Of a stretch of DNA of 64,000 nucleotides, positions 18,420 through 28,034 are shown one piece after another. Positions within the stretch are counted from its first letter, which is position 1. The number at the start of each line of letters is the position of its first letter. A program made the position numbers and the translations under genes. This DNA comes from CAWBVG01 sp963792175 (lineage in GTDB: Bacteria; Acidobacteriota; Vicinamibacteria; Vicinamibacterales; CAVVIG01): assembly GCA_963792175.1 (NCBI GenBank), contig CAWBVG010000031.1, positions 186,001-250,000 of the forward strand. The letters are read 5' to 3'. The notes under the pieces were generated by a model. That model saw nothing but the letters and a program-made list of their open reading frames with translations, was not told the DNA's origin and ran no database searches.

Positions 18420-19474
18420 ATGGCAGATGCGTCGACGAAAAGGTTTCCCGCCTTACACAACGCGATGTGGCCCGGGCTGGTGGGGAAGGGGCCCGACTCG
18501 GAGCCGGCGATCGACCTCGACACGATGCTGGACCTGACCGCGAACGCGTCGGTCGACGGCGTGACGTTCGACGGTGTGGACCTCTTCCTGTTCGATCCAC
18601 ACGTCAGCATCGACGCGAGCGACGACGACCTGAAGCGGCTCGTCGGATCGGATCCGCGCGCGGAATCTGCTCGTCGGCTCGCTGGTTGCGCCGGTCTGGC
18701 CGCCGACCGGCGGCGGCTCGGCGATGGGAGACGCCGACGAACGCCGTCAGTTCGTGACGCAGGTCAGGAAGGCCTGTCGGATTGGCGCCAAGCTTCGTGC
18801 GTCGGGCATCAGGAACACCGGCGTCGTCCGCATCGACTCCGCCTCGAGTCCAGCGGAGTGGGCGAAGGATCCGGCCGGCAACACCAAGAAGATCGCCGAC
18901 ACCTTCCGCGAGGCGTGCACGGTCGCTGAAGAGTTCGGCGAACGCCTCGCCGCGGAAGGAGAGATCTGCTGGGGCGGCATGCACAGCTGGAAGCGGAACC
19001 TCGAGCTGCTCGAGCAGGTCAACCGTCCGCGGACGCTCGGCTTCCAGGCCGACATGGCCCACACGCTGTTGTTCACACTCGGCTACAACGCGCCCGAAGA
19101 TCGTCTGCTGCCGCAGCATTTCGACTGGCGGCGCGGCGACACGCTGGACGATGCGCTGGAGAGGATGACCCGGGCGCTGCGGCCCTGGACCAATCGATTT
19201 CCACGTGGCCCAGAACGACGCGACCGTCAAGGGGTCGGGGTCGCACGACAAGACCGGCCGTCATTGCCTGCCGACCGATCCCAACGGCAAGCTGGATATC
19301 GCCCGCCACGCCGGCTACTGGATGCGCGACGAAGCCGGCACGCCCACGCGCGCCTTCGCGCACATCTGCTGGGATGGCTGCATGTTCCCGAATGCGACCA
19401 TGATGCAGCCCGATACCTGGACGGCAGTCCTGAAGACGATGATCGCGGTGCGCGACGCCCACGGCTGGAACTGA
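18420..19474 (+). CDS. TIM-barrel sugar isomerase/epimerase, cassette 1
   Basis: Starts MADASTKRFPALHNAMWPGL with GGAGGT 4 nt upstream. Blocks FDGVDLFLFDPHVSID, VGSLVAPVWPPTGGGSAMG, GEICWGGMHSWKRN, LGFQADMAHTLLFTLGYNAP, GSGSHDKTGRHCLP and HICWDGCMFPNA belong to the AP-endonuclease-2/xylose-isomerase-like fold, with Glu, His, Asp and Cys/His positions suited to a metal site. Two one-base insertions, near 18650 and 19195, break the frame; corrected length is about 350 residues. It is paralogous to the gene at 24944 along its whole length and is followed 2 bp later by a Gfo/Idh gene, also duplicated. Reaction not known; 3-keto-sugar or sugar isomerisation is a guess from context. Confidence 0.82.
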
Positions 19475-19475
19475 C

Positions 19476-20638
19476 GTGGCGAAACGGCCGCTCAACATCG
19501 CGCTGGTCGGCTACGGCTTCATGGGCCGGACGCACAGCAACGCGTTCCGCCAGACGCCGCGTTTCTTCGACGTCCCGTACCAGCCGGTGCTGAAGGCGGT
19601 CGTGGCGCGCAACGCCGAACGCGTCAAGGCGTTCGCCGACACGTGGGGCTACGAATCGGCGGAAACCGATTGGCGCACGGTCGTCGAGCGCAAGGACATC
19701 GACCTCGTCGACATCGCCAGCCCGAACGATACCCACGCAGAGATCGCCATCGCCGCCGCCCGCGCCGGAAAGATGGTGATGTGCGAGAAGCCGCTCGGCC
19801 GGACCGCCGCCGAAGCGCAGACGATGGTGTCCGCGGTCGAAGCGGCCGGCGTCGCCAACATGGTCTGGTACAACTACCGCCGCGTGCCGGCCGTGGTCCT
19901 GCTCAAGACGCTGATCGACGAAGGCACAGCTGGGCCGCATCTTTCACTACCGCGCGCAGTTCCTGCAGGACTGGACGATTTCCGCCGACTTGCCGCAGGG
20001 CGGCGAAGGGCTGTGGCGCCTGGACATCGACGTCGCCGGGAGCGGCGTCACCGGCGACCTGCTCGCGCATTGCATCGACACCGCGCTCTGGCTGAACGGA
20101 TCGATCGCCGAAGTGACCGCGATGACCGAAACCTTCATCAAGGAGCGGACGCACACGCTGACCGGGAAGAAGCAGCCGGTCGGCATCGACGACGCCAGCG
20201 CCTTCCTGGGCCGGTTCACCAACGGATCGCTCGCGCTGTTCGAGGCCACACGTTACGCGCGCGGTCACAAGGCGCTGTACACGCTGGAGATCAACGGCGA
20301 GCATGCCTCCGCGCGCTGGGATCTGCACGACCTGCACCGCTTGCAGTGGTTCGATCATCGCGATGAGGGTCCGTCTGCGTGGCTGGCGCAGCGTGCACAT
20401 CACCGACGGCGATCACCCGTACATGAAGCACTGGTGGGTGCCGGGTCTGCAAATCGGCTACGAGCACACGTTCATCCACCAGTTCGCCGACTTCCTCGAG
20501 GGCGTGGCGACAGGCAAGCCCGCGTCGCCGACATTCCGCGAGGGTCTCGCGACCGATTGCGTGACGGATGCGGTGCTGAAGTCGGCGAAGAATCGACGGT
20601 GGGAAACGGTGTCGAGTGCGGCCGTCAGCGCGACATGA
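19476..20638 (+). CDS. Gfo/Idh/MocA-family oxidoreductase, cassette 1
   Basis: GTG start at 19476, MAKRPLNIALVGYGFMGRTH with a Rossmann GxGxxG, then DIASPNDTHAEIAIAAARAG and GKMVMCEKPLGR. The substrate domain has FHYRAQFLQDWTISADLPQG, GSGVTGDLLAHCIDTALWL (catalytic Asp/His region) and HTLTGKKQPVGIDDASAFLG. Frame changes near 19925 and 20370 are each one extra base; corrected length is about 386. The copy at 25997 is highly similar, including MKHWWVPGLQIGYEHTF at the C-terminus. Probably cytoplasmic, using NAD(P); substrate unknown. Confidence 0.87.
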
Positions 20639-20770
20639 GGAGCGACGCTCGAGGGAGATTCTCGGTCGCGGCGATCCAGCCTTTTGGTAAAAAGCTGTCC
20701 TGTGTCGATCGTTTTTGACAATACTCTTGCGCCCGGACGTGGCACCGTTAGGCCCAAGTAAGAGAAGACC

Positions 20771-21508
20771 TTGGCCGAAACGAGCCTCGAAGCGGCGACG
20801 CGGTCGCTCGGCGCCCGGACCGATCCGGTCTTTGAGCTGTTCGACTATCTCAAAGACGTCTTGTTCTGGATCAAGGACAAGAAAGGGATCTTCCGATGGG
20901 TCAACACCACGTTGATGCTGCACATCGGACGGTCCAGCCGCGATCAGATCATCGGCCGAACGGACTTCGACCTGTTCGAACCGTACCTTGCCAACCAGTA
21001 TCAGATGGACGACGCGCAAGTCCTGCGCGGTCGCCCGATCACGTCACGTGTTGAGATGATCGTGTTCCATCACACGCCGCGGTGGATCGTCACGTCGAAG
21101 CTGCCCGTGCGCAACGCCAGTGGCCGCATCGTGGGAACGGCGGGCGTGGCGACGATGGCGGTACAGGAGGGATCGAAAATCTGGTCTGAATCGCGGCTGG
21201 CTCCGGCGATGGCGTTCATCAAGGAGCACTATCACGAGCCGGTCAGCATTCGAGCGATGGCCCAGAGCTGCAGCCTCTCCCTTGGTTCGTTCCATCGCCA
21301 GTTCAGGGATATGTATCTGTGCACGCCCCACACCTACGTTCGGCAGCTGCGCGTCAGGATGAGTTGTCACGCCCTGGTCTTTTCGCGACGTCCGATCGCC
21401 GCGGTGGCCTCCGAATGCGGATTCTCGGATCAGAGCCATTTCACCAAAGAGTTCCGCCGCATCATGGGCGAAACCCCCCGCAGTTACCGCCGCCGACACA
21501 GCCACTAA
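20771..21508 (+). CDS. PAS-AraC one-component transcriptional regulator
   Basis: Residues 20-130 form a PAS domain (DPVFELFDYLKDVLFWIKDK, GRSSRDQIIGRTDFDLFEPY). Residues 150-240 are a double helix-turn-helix of AraC type: SIRAMAQSCSLSLGSFHRQF and IAAVASECGFSDQSHFTKEF followed by RRIMGETPRSYRRR. The start is TTG at 20771 with AGAGAAGA upstream. The 132-bp gap before it holds a TTGACA at 20715-20720 but no clear -10. It sits between the two TIM-barrel/Gfo-Idh cassettes and upstream of the PQQ genes, so it is the likely local regulator; the ligand is unknown. Confidence 0.9.
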   Translation: MAETSLEAATRSLGARTDPVFELFDYLKDVLFWIKDKKGIFRWVNTTLMLHIGRSSRDQIIGRTDFDLFEPYLANQYQMDDAQVLRGRPITSRVEMIVFHHTPRWIVTSKLPVRNASGRIVGTAGVATMAVQEGSKIWSESRLAPAMAFIKEHYHEPVSIRAMAQSCSLSLGSFHRQFRDMYLCTPHTYVRQLRVRMSCHALVFSRRPIAAVASECGFSDQSHFTKEFRRIMGETPRSYRRRHSH

Positions 21509-21673
21509 AACGGCTAACTGGATCCTGATCGTTTCTACCAGTCTCTGACACGTTTCTCCTAGATCGGAATCCCAGCGAGGTCGAGGATACGCCCGAAGCA
21601 GAGGGAGGGATCCCGTGACATGCGTGAATCGCGGTTGGCTGATTGTGTGAAGATACGTCCCAAGGGGATTCTC

Positions 21674-23260
21674 ATGCAGCGACTCCTTCTATCCGTCGTC
21701 GGCGCGATCGGTGTGGCAGCCGCCTGGGGCGCCGGGCCGCACGCGCAGACTGCCGCCCGAGCGAATTGGCTGACCGACGGTGCCGACCCGCAACGGACGT
21801 CGTGGCAGCGCCACGAGACGCTGATCAGTCCAGCGTCGGTCAAGAACATGACGTTGTTGTGGAAGGTGAAGCTGGACAACCAGCCGCGCGAGATGCACAA
21901 CCTGTTTGCGCCGCTGATCCTCGGCGACCTGCAGCTTGCCAGCGGAACACGCGAAATCGCCGTGGTCGCCGGCATCTCCGACAACATCTACGGCATCGAC
22001 GTCGAGCAGGGCACGCAAATCTGGAAGCGTCATTTCGACAGCACCTTCGATGACACCGGGCGGAGCGGCGGCCCGCTCTGTCCTGGCGGGCAGACGGCGA
22101 CGCCGATCGCGGTGCCGACGGACACTCCCGGCAAGTATGTCGTGTACGCGATTTCGTGGGATGGGCGACTGCGCACGGTGGATCCGGCCACCGGTCGGGA
22201 GATCGCGCGCGCCGAGCCGTTTCTGCCACCCAATGGCAAGCCCTACTCGTTGAACCTGTTCAACAACGTTCTGTACACGACCACGGCGCAAGGGTGCGGC
22301 GGCACGCCAAACCAGTTCTACGCGTACGACCTCGCCACGAAGAAAGTCGGCAGCTTCAACCCGGGCAGCGGCGGGATGTGGCCGCGCCTCGGGCCCTCGA
22401 TTGGCAAGGACGGCAGCGTGTATGCCGGCAGCGGCGACGGCGATTACTTTCCTGAGCGGCAGATCTACGGGCAGTCCATTGTCGCCGTGAAACAGAACCC
22501 GGAAACCAAAGCGCTGGAGATGACGGACTGGTATACGCCATCCAATGCGTACTGGCTGCGCAAGCGCGACCTCGACATCAATGCCACGGGCCCCGTGTTC
22601 GAGTACAAGGGGAAGGAATACACCGTTCAGACCAGCAAGGAGTGCCGAGTCTGGCTGCTCGAAACCAGCGGCCTGGGCGGAGAGGACCACAGGACGCCGG
22701 ATACCGGACGCCGCTCATCTGCAACGAGGAAGTGCAATTCGCCGGCGCCGGCGTCTGGGGCGCGCTCGCCACGTGGGAGGAAGCCAACGGCACGCGGTGG
22801 ATCCTGGTCCCGTTCTGGGGGCCGAAGCACTCGCAGTTCACGGCCCCGATCGAGCATGGACGCGGTGGTGCAGGGAGCGGTCGCCGCGTTCAAGATGGAA
22901 GAGACGAACGGGAAGCCGCAACTCACAGCGGCCTGGGTGTCGCGCAACATGTGGCAGGCCGATCCGGTCGTGATCGCCAACGGGGTCGTCTTCGCGTACG
23001 GTAACGGCGAGGACGCGACGCAGGCGACGTTCGACGGCGGGTTGGGGTACAACACGTCGGCGAATCGCATCGCGAATTCCGGGCACGCCACGCTGTACGC
23101 GCTCGACGCGCGAACCGGCGCCGAACTGTGGTCGAGCGGCGACCAGATCACGTCGTTCAGCCACTTCAGCAGTCTGGCGGTCGCGAATGGCCGGGTCTAT
23201 CTGGGGACGTACGACGGCACGCTGTATTGCTTTGGCGTCAAGCCGACGGCGACGAAGTAG
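21674..23260 (+). CDS. Secreted PQQ-type beta-propeller protein 1
   Basis: MQRLLLSVVGAIGVAAAWGA is a Sec signal; AAGGGG lies 7 nt before this ATG, so I prefer it to the ATG at 21620. The mature part has tryptophan-docking-like repeats: ADPQRTSWQRHE, NIYGIDVEQGTQIWKRHFDS, RLRTVDPATGREIARAE, HATLYALDARTGAELWSSGD and GRVYLGTYDGTLYCFG, typical of PQQ quinoprotein propellers. Two frame changes near 22705 (one base missing) and 22860 (one extra) need correction; length is then about 528. It lacks an obvious N-terminal cytochrome and ends at the propeller. It is likely periplasmic; whether it binds PQQ is not proven. The next gene is a related propeller. Confidence 0.8.
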   Translation: MQRLLLSVVGAIGVAAAWGAGPHAQTAARANWLTDGADPQRTSWQRHETLISPASVKNMTLLWKVKLDNQPREMHNLFAPLILGDLQLASGTREIAVVAGISDNIYGIDVEQGTQIWKRHFDSTFDDTGRSGGPLCPGGQTATPIAVPTDTPGKYVVYAISWDGRLRTVDPATGREIARAEPFLPPNGKPYSLNLFNNVLYTTTAQGCGGTPNQFYAYDLATKKVGSFNPGSGGMWPRLGPSIGKDGSVYAGSGDGDYFPERQIYGQSIVAVKQNPETKALEMTDWYTPSNAYWLRKRDLDINATGPVFEYKGKEYTVQTSKECRVWLLETSGLGGEDHRTPDTGRRSSATRKCNSPAPASGARSPRGRKPTARGGSWSRSGGRSTRSSRPRSSMDAVVQGAVAAFKMEETNGKPQLTAAWVSRNMWQADPVVIANGVVFAYGNGEDATQATFDGGLGYNTSANRIANSGHATLYALDARTGAELWSSGDQITSFSHFSSLAVANGRVYLGTYDGTLYCFGVKPTATK

Positions 23261-23262
23261 CC

Positions 23263-24936
23263 ATGCGCAGACAACGCTTCCAGCGACTCATCCGTGCCGG
23301 ACTGCTGGTTTCGGCGTCCGTCGCCGTTCTGCACGCGCAGGGCCGCGGCGGTAACGAGTGGACGACGAGTGGCTTCGACGCGCAGCGCAGCAGCTGGCTG
23401 CGCGGCGACGCGCGCCTCACGAAGGACGCCGTGCAGAAGGGCGAGTTCGCGTACCTGTGGTCGATGAAGCTCGAGAACGCCAACCGTCAGCTCAATTCGT
23501 TGACACCGCCAGTGCTCCTCGATCGTCTGATCGGGTATCGCGGCTTCAAGAGCCTCGCCTTCTTCGGCGGCAGCGACGATCGTGTCTTCGCCGTCGATAC
23601 CGATCTCGCGAGGCCGACCTGGACGACCGTCCTCAATTACTCGGCGCCGACCGGCGGCCGGCCATCGAGCTCGATGGCATGTCCTGGAGGCCTGACCGCG
23701 ATGCCAAGCCGCCGCACCGCGCTCGCGATCGCCGCGCCGATCGTGGGCGGCGGCGGACGCGGCGGCGTTCGCAACGGCAGCGCGGTTGGCGAACCCGGCA
23801 GAGGCGCAGCGGCGCTGGGCCAGCCGCCGGCCCAACGCGGCGCCCCTCCTGCGGCGCCAGGCCGTGGACGCGGTCCCGCGCCGATTGGCTTCGGCCGCGT
23901 CGACCCGCTGTTTGTCGTGGGCAGCGACGGCTTCATCCACAGCCTGTACGTCAGCAATGGCGCGGAGATGGAGCCGCCGGTGCCGTTCCTGCCGCCCGAT
24001 GCCAAGCCATCGGCGCTGATCTGGATCGACGGCATCGTCTACACCAGCACCTCCGGCGAGTGCGGCGCGGCGCCGAACGCGATATGGGCGATGGATCTCA
24101 ACGTGCCGGTCAAGGAACGGAAAGCCCTGTCGTGGAAGACGGGGTCCGCGAATATCGCGGGGACCTCCGGTCTGGCGTTCGGCTCTGAGGGTGCGATCTA
24201 TGTCGCGCTGGCAACCGGGGCGACGGCCGCGCCCGCGCCCGACTCGATTGTTGCCCTCAATCCCGAAACGCTGAAGCCGACGGACTGGTTCACAGCCCCA
24301 GGCGCCGACTTCAACGCGACGCCGACCGTCATTCGCCACAAGAACCGGGATCTCATCGCGGCCACGGCGAACGACGGGCGCCTCTATCTGCTCGACGCGG
24401 CGTCCCTTGGCGGCGCCGATCACAAAACGCCGCTGGCCGTGACGGCAAAGTTCACCGACGCCGGCGCCGGAACCGCACTGGCGACGTTCGAAGACGCAAG
24501 CGGCCGCTGGATCGTCGCGACCGCCTCGGGCACGACCGGCGAGGTGAAGTTCACCCAGAACGGCAGCGCGCCGAACGGACGGATCGTCGCGTTCAAACTG
24601 CGCGACGAGGGCGAGAAGCTGTCGCTCGAGCCCGCCTGGCAGTCGCAGGATTTCACGTCGCCGCTCGCGCCGATTGTGGTGGACGGCATGGTGTTCGCGG
24701 TCTCGAGCGGCGAATACCGCGGCGGACCGGCGTCGCTGCCGGCTGCGCAGCGCGCCCAGAGGTCCGTGCCGGCCGTCCTGTACGTGCTCGACGCCGCGAC
24801 GGGCAGGAGCATGTGGAACAGCGGTACGAAGATCACGTCGTTCGCGCGCGGCGGGTTGTCCGCCGGCGGCGGGCAGGTTTACCTCGTCACCTACGACAAT
24901 CAGCTGTACGCGTTCGGGATCCCGTTAGAGCACTGA
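23263..24936 (+). CDS. Secreted PQQ-type beta-propeller protein 2
   Basis: ATG 2 bp after the stop of the first propeller. Signal peptide 1-25 (RLIRAGLLVSASVAVLHAQG). Blades include SGFDAQRSSWLRGDARLT, DRVFAVDTDLARPTW, SDGFIHSLYVSNG, DGRLYLLDAASLGG, PAVLYVLDAATGRSMWNSG and QVYLVTYDNQLYAFGIP. A low-complexity Gly/Pro/Ala/Arg insertion (about residues 165-205) interrupts one blade. 557 residues, intact. It shares layout with the 21674 gene and is its probable partner or paralog. Periplasmic oxidation of a sugar or alcohol with electrons passed to the cytochrome at 28035 is an inference. Confidence 0.8.
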   Translation: MRRQRFQRLIRAGLLVSASVAVLHAQGRGGNEWTTSGFDAQRSSWLRGDARLTKDAVQKGEFAYLWSMKLENANRQLNSLTPPVLLDRLIGYRGFKSLAFFGGSDDRVFAVDTDLARPTWTTVLNYSAPTGGRPSSSMACPGGLTAMPSRRTALAIAAPIVGGGGRGGVRNGSAVGEPGRGAAALGQPPAQRGAPPAAPGRGRGPAPIGFGRVDPLFVVGSDGFIHSLYVSNGAEMEPPVPFLPPDAKPSALIWIDGIVYTSTSGECGAAPNAIWAMDLNVPVKERKALSWKTGSANIAGTSGLAFGSEGAIYVALATGATAAPAPDSIVALNPETLKPTDWFTAPGADFNATPTVIRHKNRDLIAATANDGRLYLLDAASLGGADHKTPLAVTAKFTDAGAGTALATFEDASGRWIVATASGTTGEVKFTQNGSAPNGRIVAFKLRDEGEKLSLEPAWQSQDFTSPLAPIVVDGMVFAVSSGEYRGGPASLPAAQRAQRSVPAVLYVLDAATGRSMWNSGTKITSFARGGLSAGGGQVYLVTYDNQLYAFGIPLEH

Positions 24937-24943
24937 GGCATCC

Positions 24944-25993
24944 ATGGCTTCGCATCCGAAGTTCCCCGCACTGCACAACGCGATGTGGCCCGGCCTGGTC
25001 GGCAAAGGCGGGCCGGGCGCGGAGCCGACGATCGATCTCGACACGATGTTGAACCTGACGGCTGCGGCCCGCGCGAACGGCGCCCGGTTCGACGGTGTCG
25101 ATTTATTTCTCTTCGACCCGCATGTCAGCATCGATTCAACCGACGACGACCTGAAACGGCTCGCCGACAAGATCGGCGCAAAAGGGCTGGTCGTCGGCTC
25201 GCTCGTCGCGCCGGTCTGGCCGCCGACTGGCGGCGGATCGGCCATGGGCGGCAACGGAGACCGCGGCGCATTTCTCACGCCAGGTGCGTAAGGCGTGCGC
25301 GATCGGGAAGAGACTGAGGGATCTCGGCATCCGCCGTTACGGCATCGTCCGGATCGATTCGGCCGCCGGCCCGTCGGACTGGGCGGCCGATCCGGCCGGC
25401 AACACGAAGAAGATTGCCGACACGTTTCGGCAGGCGGCGGATATCGCCCAGGACTACGGCGAGCGGCTGGCGGCCGAAGGAGAAATCTGTTGGGGCGGCA
25501 TGCACAGCGTGAAGCGCAACGTCGAGCTGCTTCAAGCCGTCGATCGCCCCGGCGTCGTCGGGTTCCAGGCGGACATGGCGCATACGCTGCTCTTCACGAT
25601 GGGCTACAACGCGCCGGACGATCGATCCTCCCGGAGAACTTTGACTGGTCGGATCACGCAGCCCTCGACGAGGGGCTGAAGCAGATGACGCGCGCGCTGC
25701 GGCCGTGGACCATCGACTTCCACGTCGCGCAAAACGACGGGACCGTGAAGGGATCTGGCTCGCACGACAAGACCGGGCGGCACTGCCTTCCGCACGATCC
25801 GAACGGCAAGCTCGACATCGTGCGACACGCGGGGTTCTGGCTGCGCGATGACGACGGCCGTGTCGAGCGCAAGTTCGAGCACATCTGCTGGGACGGCTGC
25901 ATGTTTCCGAACGCGGTGATGACCCAGCAGCAGACCTGGAACGACGTCCTGGGAGTCATGACGGCCGTCCGCGACGCTCACGGTTGGGACTGA
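24944..25993 (+). CDS. TIM-barrel sugar isomerase/epimerase, cassette 2
   Basis: Paralog of the 18420 gene. MASHPKFPALHNAMWPGLVG, FDPHVSIDSTDDDLKRLADK, VGSLVAPVWPPTGGGSAMGG, GEICWGGMHSVKRN and GSGSHDKTGRHCLPHDPNGK are shared nearly residue for residue. Two frame changes occur: near 25285 (one extra C, ACGCCAGG for ACGCAGG) and near 25625 (one base missing). Corrected length is about 349, matching the paralog. It ends 3 bp before its Gfo/Idh partner. As in cassette 1, the conserved pairing suggests the two enzymes act in sequence. Confidence 0.82.
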
Positions 25994-25996
25994 TCG

Positions 25997-27153
25997 ATGA
26001 AGAAGAGTCTCAACATCGGCCTCGTCGGCTACGGCTTCATGGGACGGACGCACTCGAACGCGTTCCGGCAGGCGCCGATCTTTTTCGATCTGCCGTGGAA
26101 GCCGGTGCTCAAGGCGGTCGCGGCGCGGAACGCGGACCGCGTCAAGTCGTTCGCCGACAATTGGGGTTACGAGTCGTATCACACCGACTGGCGCGATCTG
26201 GTGGCGCGCCCGGACATCGATCTGATCGACATCGCCAGCCCCAACGATACCCATCACGCGATCGCCATCGCTGCCGCGAAGGCCGGCAAGATGGTGATGT
26301 GCGAGAAGCCGCTCGGGCGGAACGCGAAGGAAGCCGAGGAGATGGTGGCCGCAGTCGAGGCGGCCGGCGTGCCGAACAGCGTCTGGTACAACTACCGCTT
26401 CGTCCCGGCGGTCGCGATGATCTCGCAGCTGGTCGGCGAGAAGAAGTTCGGGCGCATCTTTCACTACCGCGCGAAGTTCCTGCAGGACTGGACGATCTCG
26501 CGCGACGTGCCGCAAGGCGGCGAAGGCCTGTGGCGTCTCGACGTGTCGGTGGCGGGCAGCGGCGTCACCGGCGACCTGCTGGCGCACAATATCGATACCG
26601 CGTTGTGGCTGAACGGTCCGATCGTCGGAAGTGAGTGCGATGACCGAGACGTTCATCAAGGAGCGCAAGCACAATCTCACCGGCACGACGCAGCCCGTCG
26701 GGATCGACGACGCGAGTGCGTTTCTCGCGCGGTTCGAGAACGGTTCGCTCGCAACGTTCGAAGCGACGCGCTATGCGCGCGGGCACAAGGCGCTCTATAC
26801 GCTGGAGATCAACGGCGAGCATGCGTCCGCCTCCTGGGACCTTCACGATCTGCATCGCATCCAGTACTTCGATCACCACGATGAAGGGCGCGTGCGCGGC
26901 TGGCGCAACATCCACGTGACCGACGGCGACCAGCCGTACATGAAGCACTGGTGGGTGCCGGGCCTGCAGATCGGCTACGAGCACACGTTCACGCATCAGT
27001 TCACGGAATTCGTGCAGGCCGCGGCCAAGCGGCAAATGCCTGCCGCCGACCTTCCGCGACGGCCTCGCAACGGATCGCGTCACCGATGCCGTGCTGGCGT
27101 CGGCGAAGACCGTCGTGGGAAGCGGTGTCGAGGCTGCGGCCAGCGCGACATGA
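25997..27153 (+). CDS. Gfo/Idh/MocA-family oxidoreductase, cassette 2
   Basis: MKKSLNIGLVGYGFMGRTHS, DIASPNDTHHAIAIAAAKAG, GKMVMCEKPLGRN and GSGVTGDLLAHNIDTALWL mark the family. Frame changes near 26630 and 27045, one extra base each, break the C-terminal domain; the corrected protein is about 384 residues and ends ASAKTVVGSGVEAAASAT, the same tail type as the first copy. It is a whole-length paralog of the 19476 protein. Probably cytoplasmic and NAD(P)-dependent; the substrate is not known. Confidence 0.87.
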
Positions 27154-27169
27154 GGTAGCAGTGATGACG

Positions 27170-27242
27170 AACCGCGAAACGTTGACCGCCACGAGACGCG
27201 AAGACACGAAGAATATCCAATGTCCTTCGTGCTCGTGCCTTC
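27170..27242. repeat. Inverted array of CACGAAG-type units
   Basis: CCACGAGACGCGAAGACACGAAG (read as CGAAG units) on the left faces TTCGTGCTCGTGCCTTCGTGG on the right. The array fills the gap before the DUF1080 gene and overlaps the region where its signal peptide should begin, which makes that start uncertain. Confidence 0.6.
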
Positions 27243-28032
27243 GTGGCAATCGCGGCCCTGCTCGCGATCGTCCTGGCGTCCGTTACGCTCGCGGCGCAGG
27301 CGGTTCCGCCTCAAGGCCGTGGCGCGAGGGCGGCGGTGGCCGCGGCGGTCCAGCAGCTGCTCCCGTTCGAGGATCACGCGGGGTTCGTGTCGATCTTCGA
27401 TGGATCCACGTTGAAAGGCTGGGACGGCGATACGAAGTTCTGGCGCGCGGACGGCGGCGCGATCGTTGGCCAGACGACGGCCGACAACCCGCTGAAGGAA
27501 AACAGCTTCATCATCTGGCGCGGCGGCGAGCCGGCTGATTTCGAGTTGAAGGTCGAGTACCGGATCGATGCCACCAACAGCGGCATCCAGATCCGGAGCG
27601 TGCGTCTGCCGCCGGGTACGCAGCAGGGGCGCGGCGCCGTCGCCGGCAACTGGGTCCTGAAAGGCTACCAGTGCGACATCGACGCCGAGAACCGATTCAC
27701 CGGACAGATCTACGAGGAGCGCGGCCGCGGCTTTCTCGCCATGCGCGGCCAGTTCTCCTACATCCCTGAGGGCGGAGGCCCGAAGGTCGTCGGCGCGCTC
27801 CAGCGCAGCGGCGACGAGCTGTTGAAAGTCATCAAGGTGAATGACTGGAACCAGGCGCACGTCATCGCCCGCGGCAACATGATTACCGAAATCCTGAACG
27901 GCCACGTCACCAGCACCCTCGTCGACGACGACACGAAGGCCCGTGCGTTGAAGGGACTCCTCGGGTTCCAGATCCATGTCGGAGAGCCGATGAAGGTCGA
28001 ATTCAAAAACATCTGGCTGAAGCAGGTCCTGA
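27243..28032 (+). CDS. Secreted DUF1080 (3-keto-disaccharide hydrolase family) protein
   Basis: A hydrophobic signal (AIAALLAIVLASVTLAAQA) leads to the DUF1080 domain: FVSIFDGSTLKGWDGDTKFW, GAIVGQTTADNPLKENSFII, DFELKVEYRIDATNSGIQIR, GYQCDIDAE and GLLGFQIHVGEPMKVEFKNI. This Pfam family includes 3-keto-glycoside hydrolases/lyases that cleave sugars after C3 oxidation. As given, the frame runs on into the next gene; removing one base near 28026 gives a TGA at 28030-28032, three bases before the cytochrome ATG. Corrected length is about 262. The GTG at 27243 is the best available start but lies at a repeat. It follows two Gfo/Idh-TIM cassettes, the expected partners for 3-keto-sugar chemistry. 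Confidence 0.78.
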
Positions 28033-28034
28033 CC

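Noticed and set aside
21620..21673. Earlier ATG at 21620 as start of the first PQQ propeller
   Set aside because: It would place a polar 18-residue extension before a good signal peptide; the ATG at 21674 has AAGGGG at proper spacing.
17176..27153. Pseudogene decay of the TIM-barrel and Gfo/Idh cassettes
   Set aside because: Apart from single-base frame changes, all conserved blocks are intact in both copies and no premature stops occur in the corrected frames; sequencing error is simpler.
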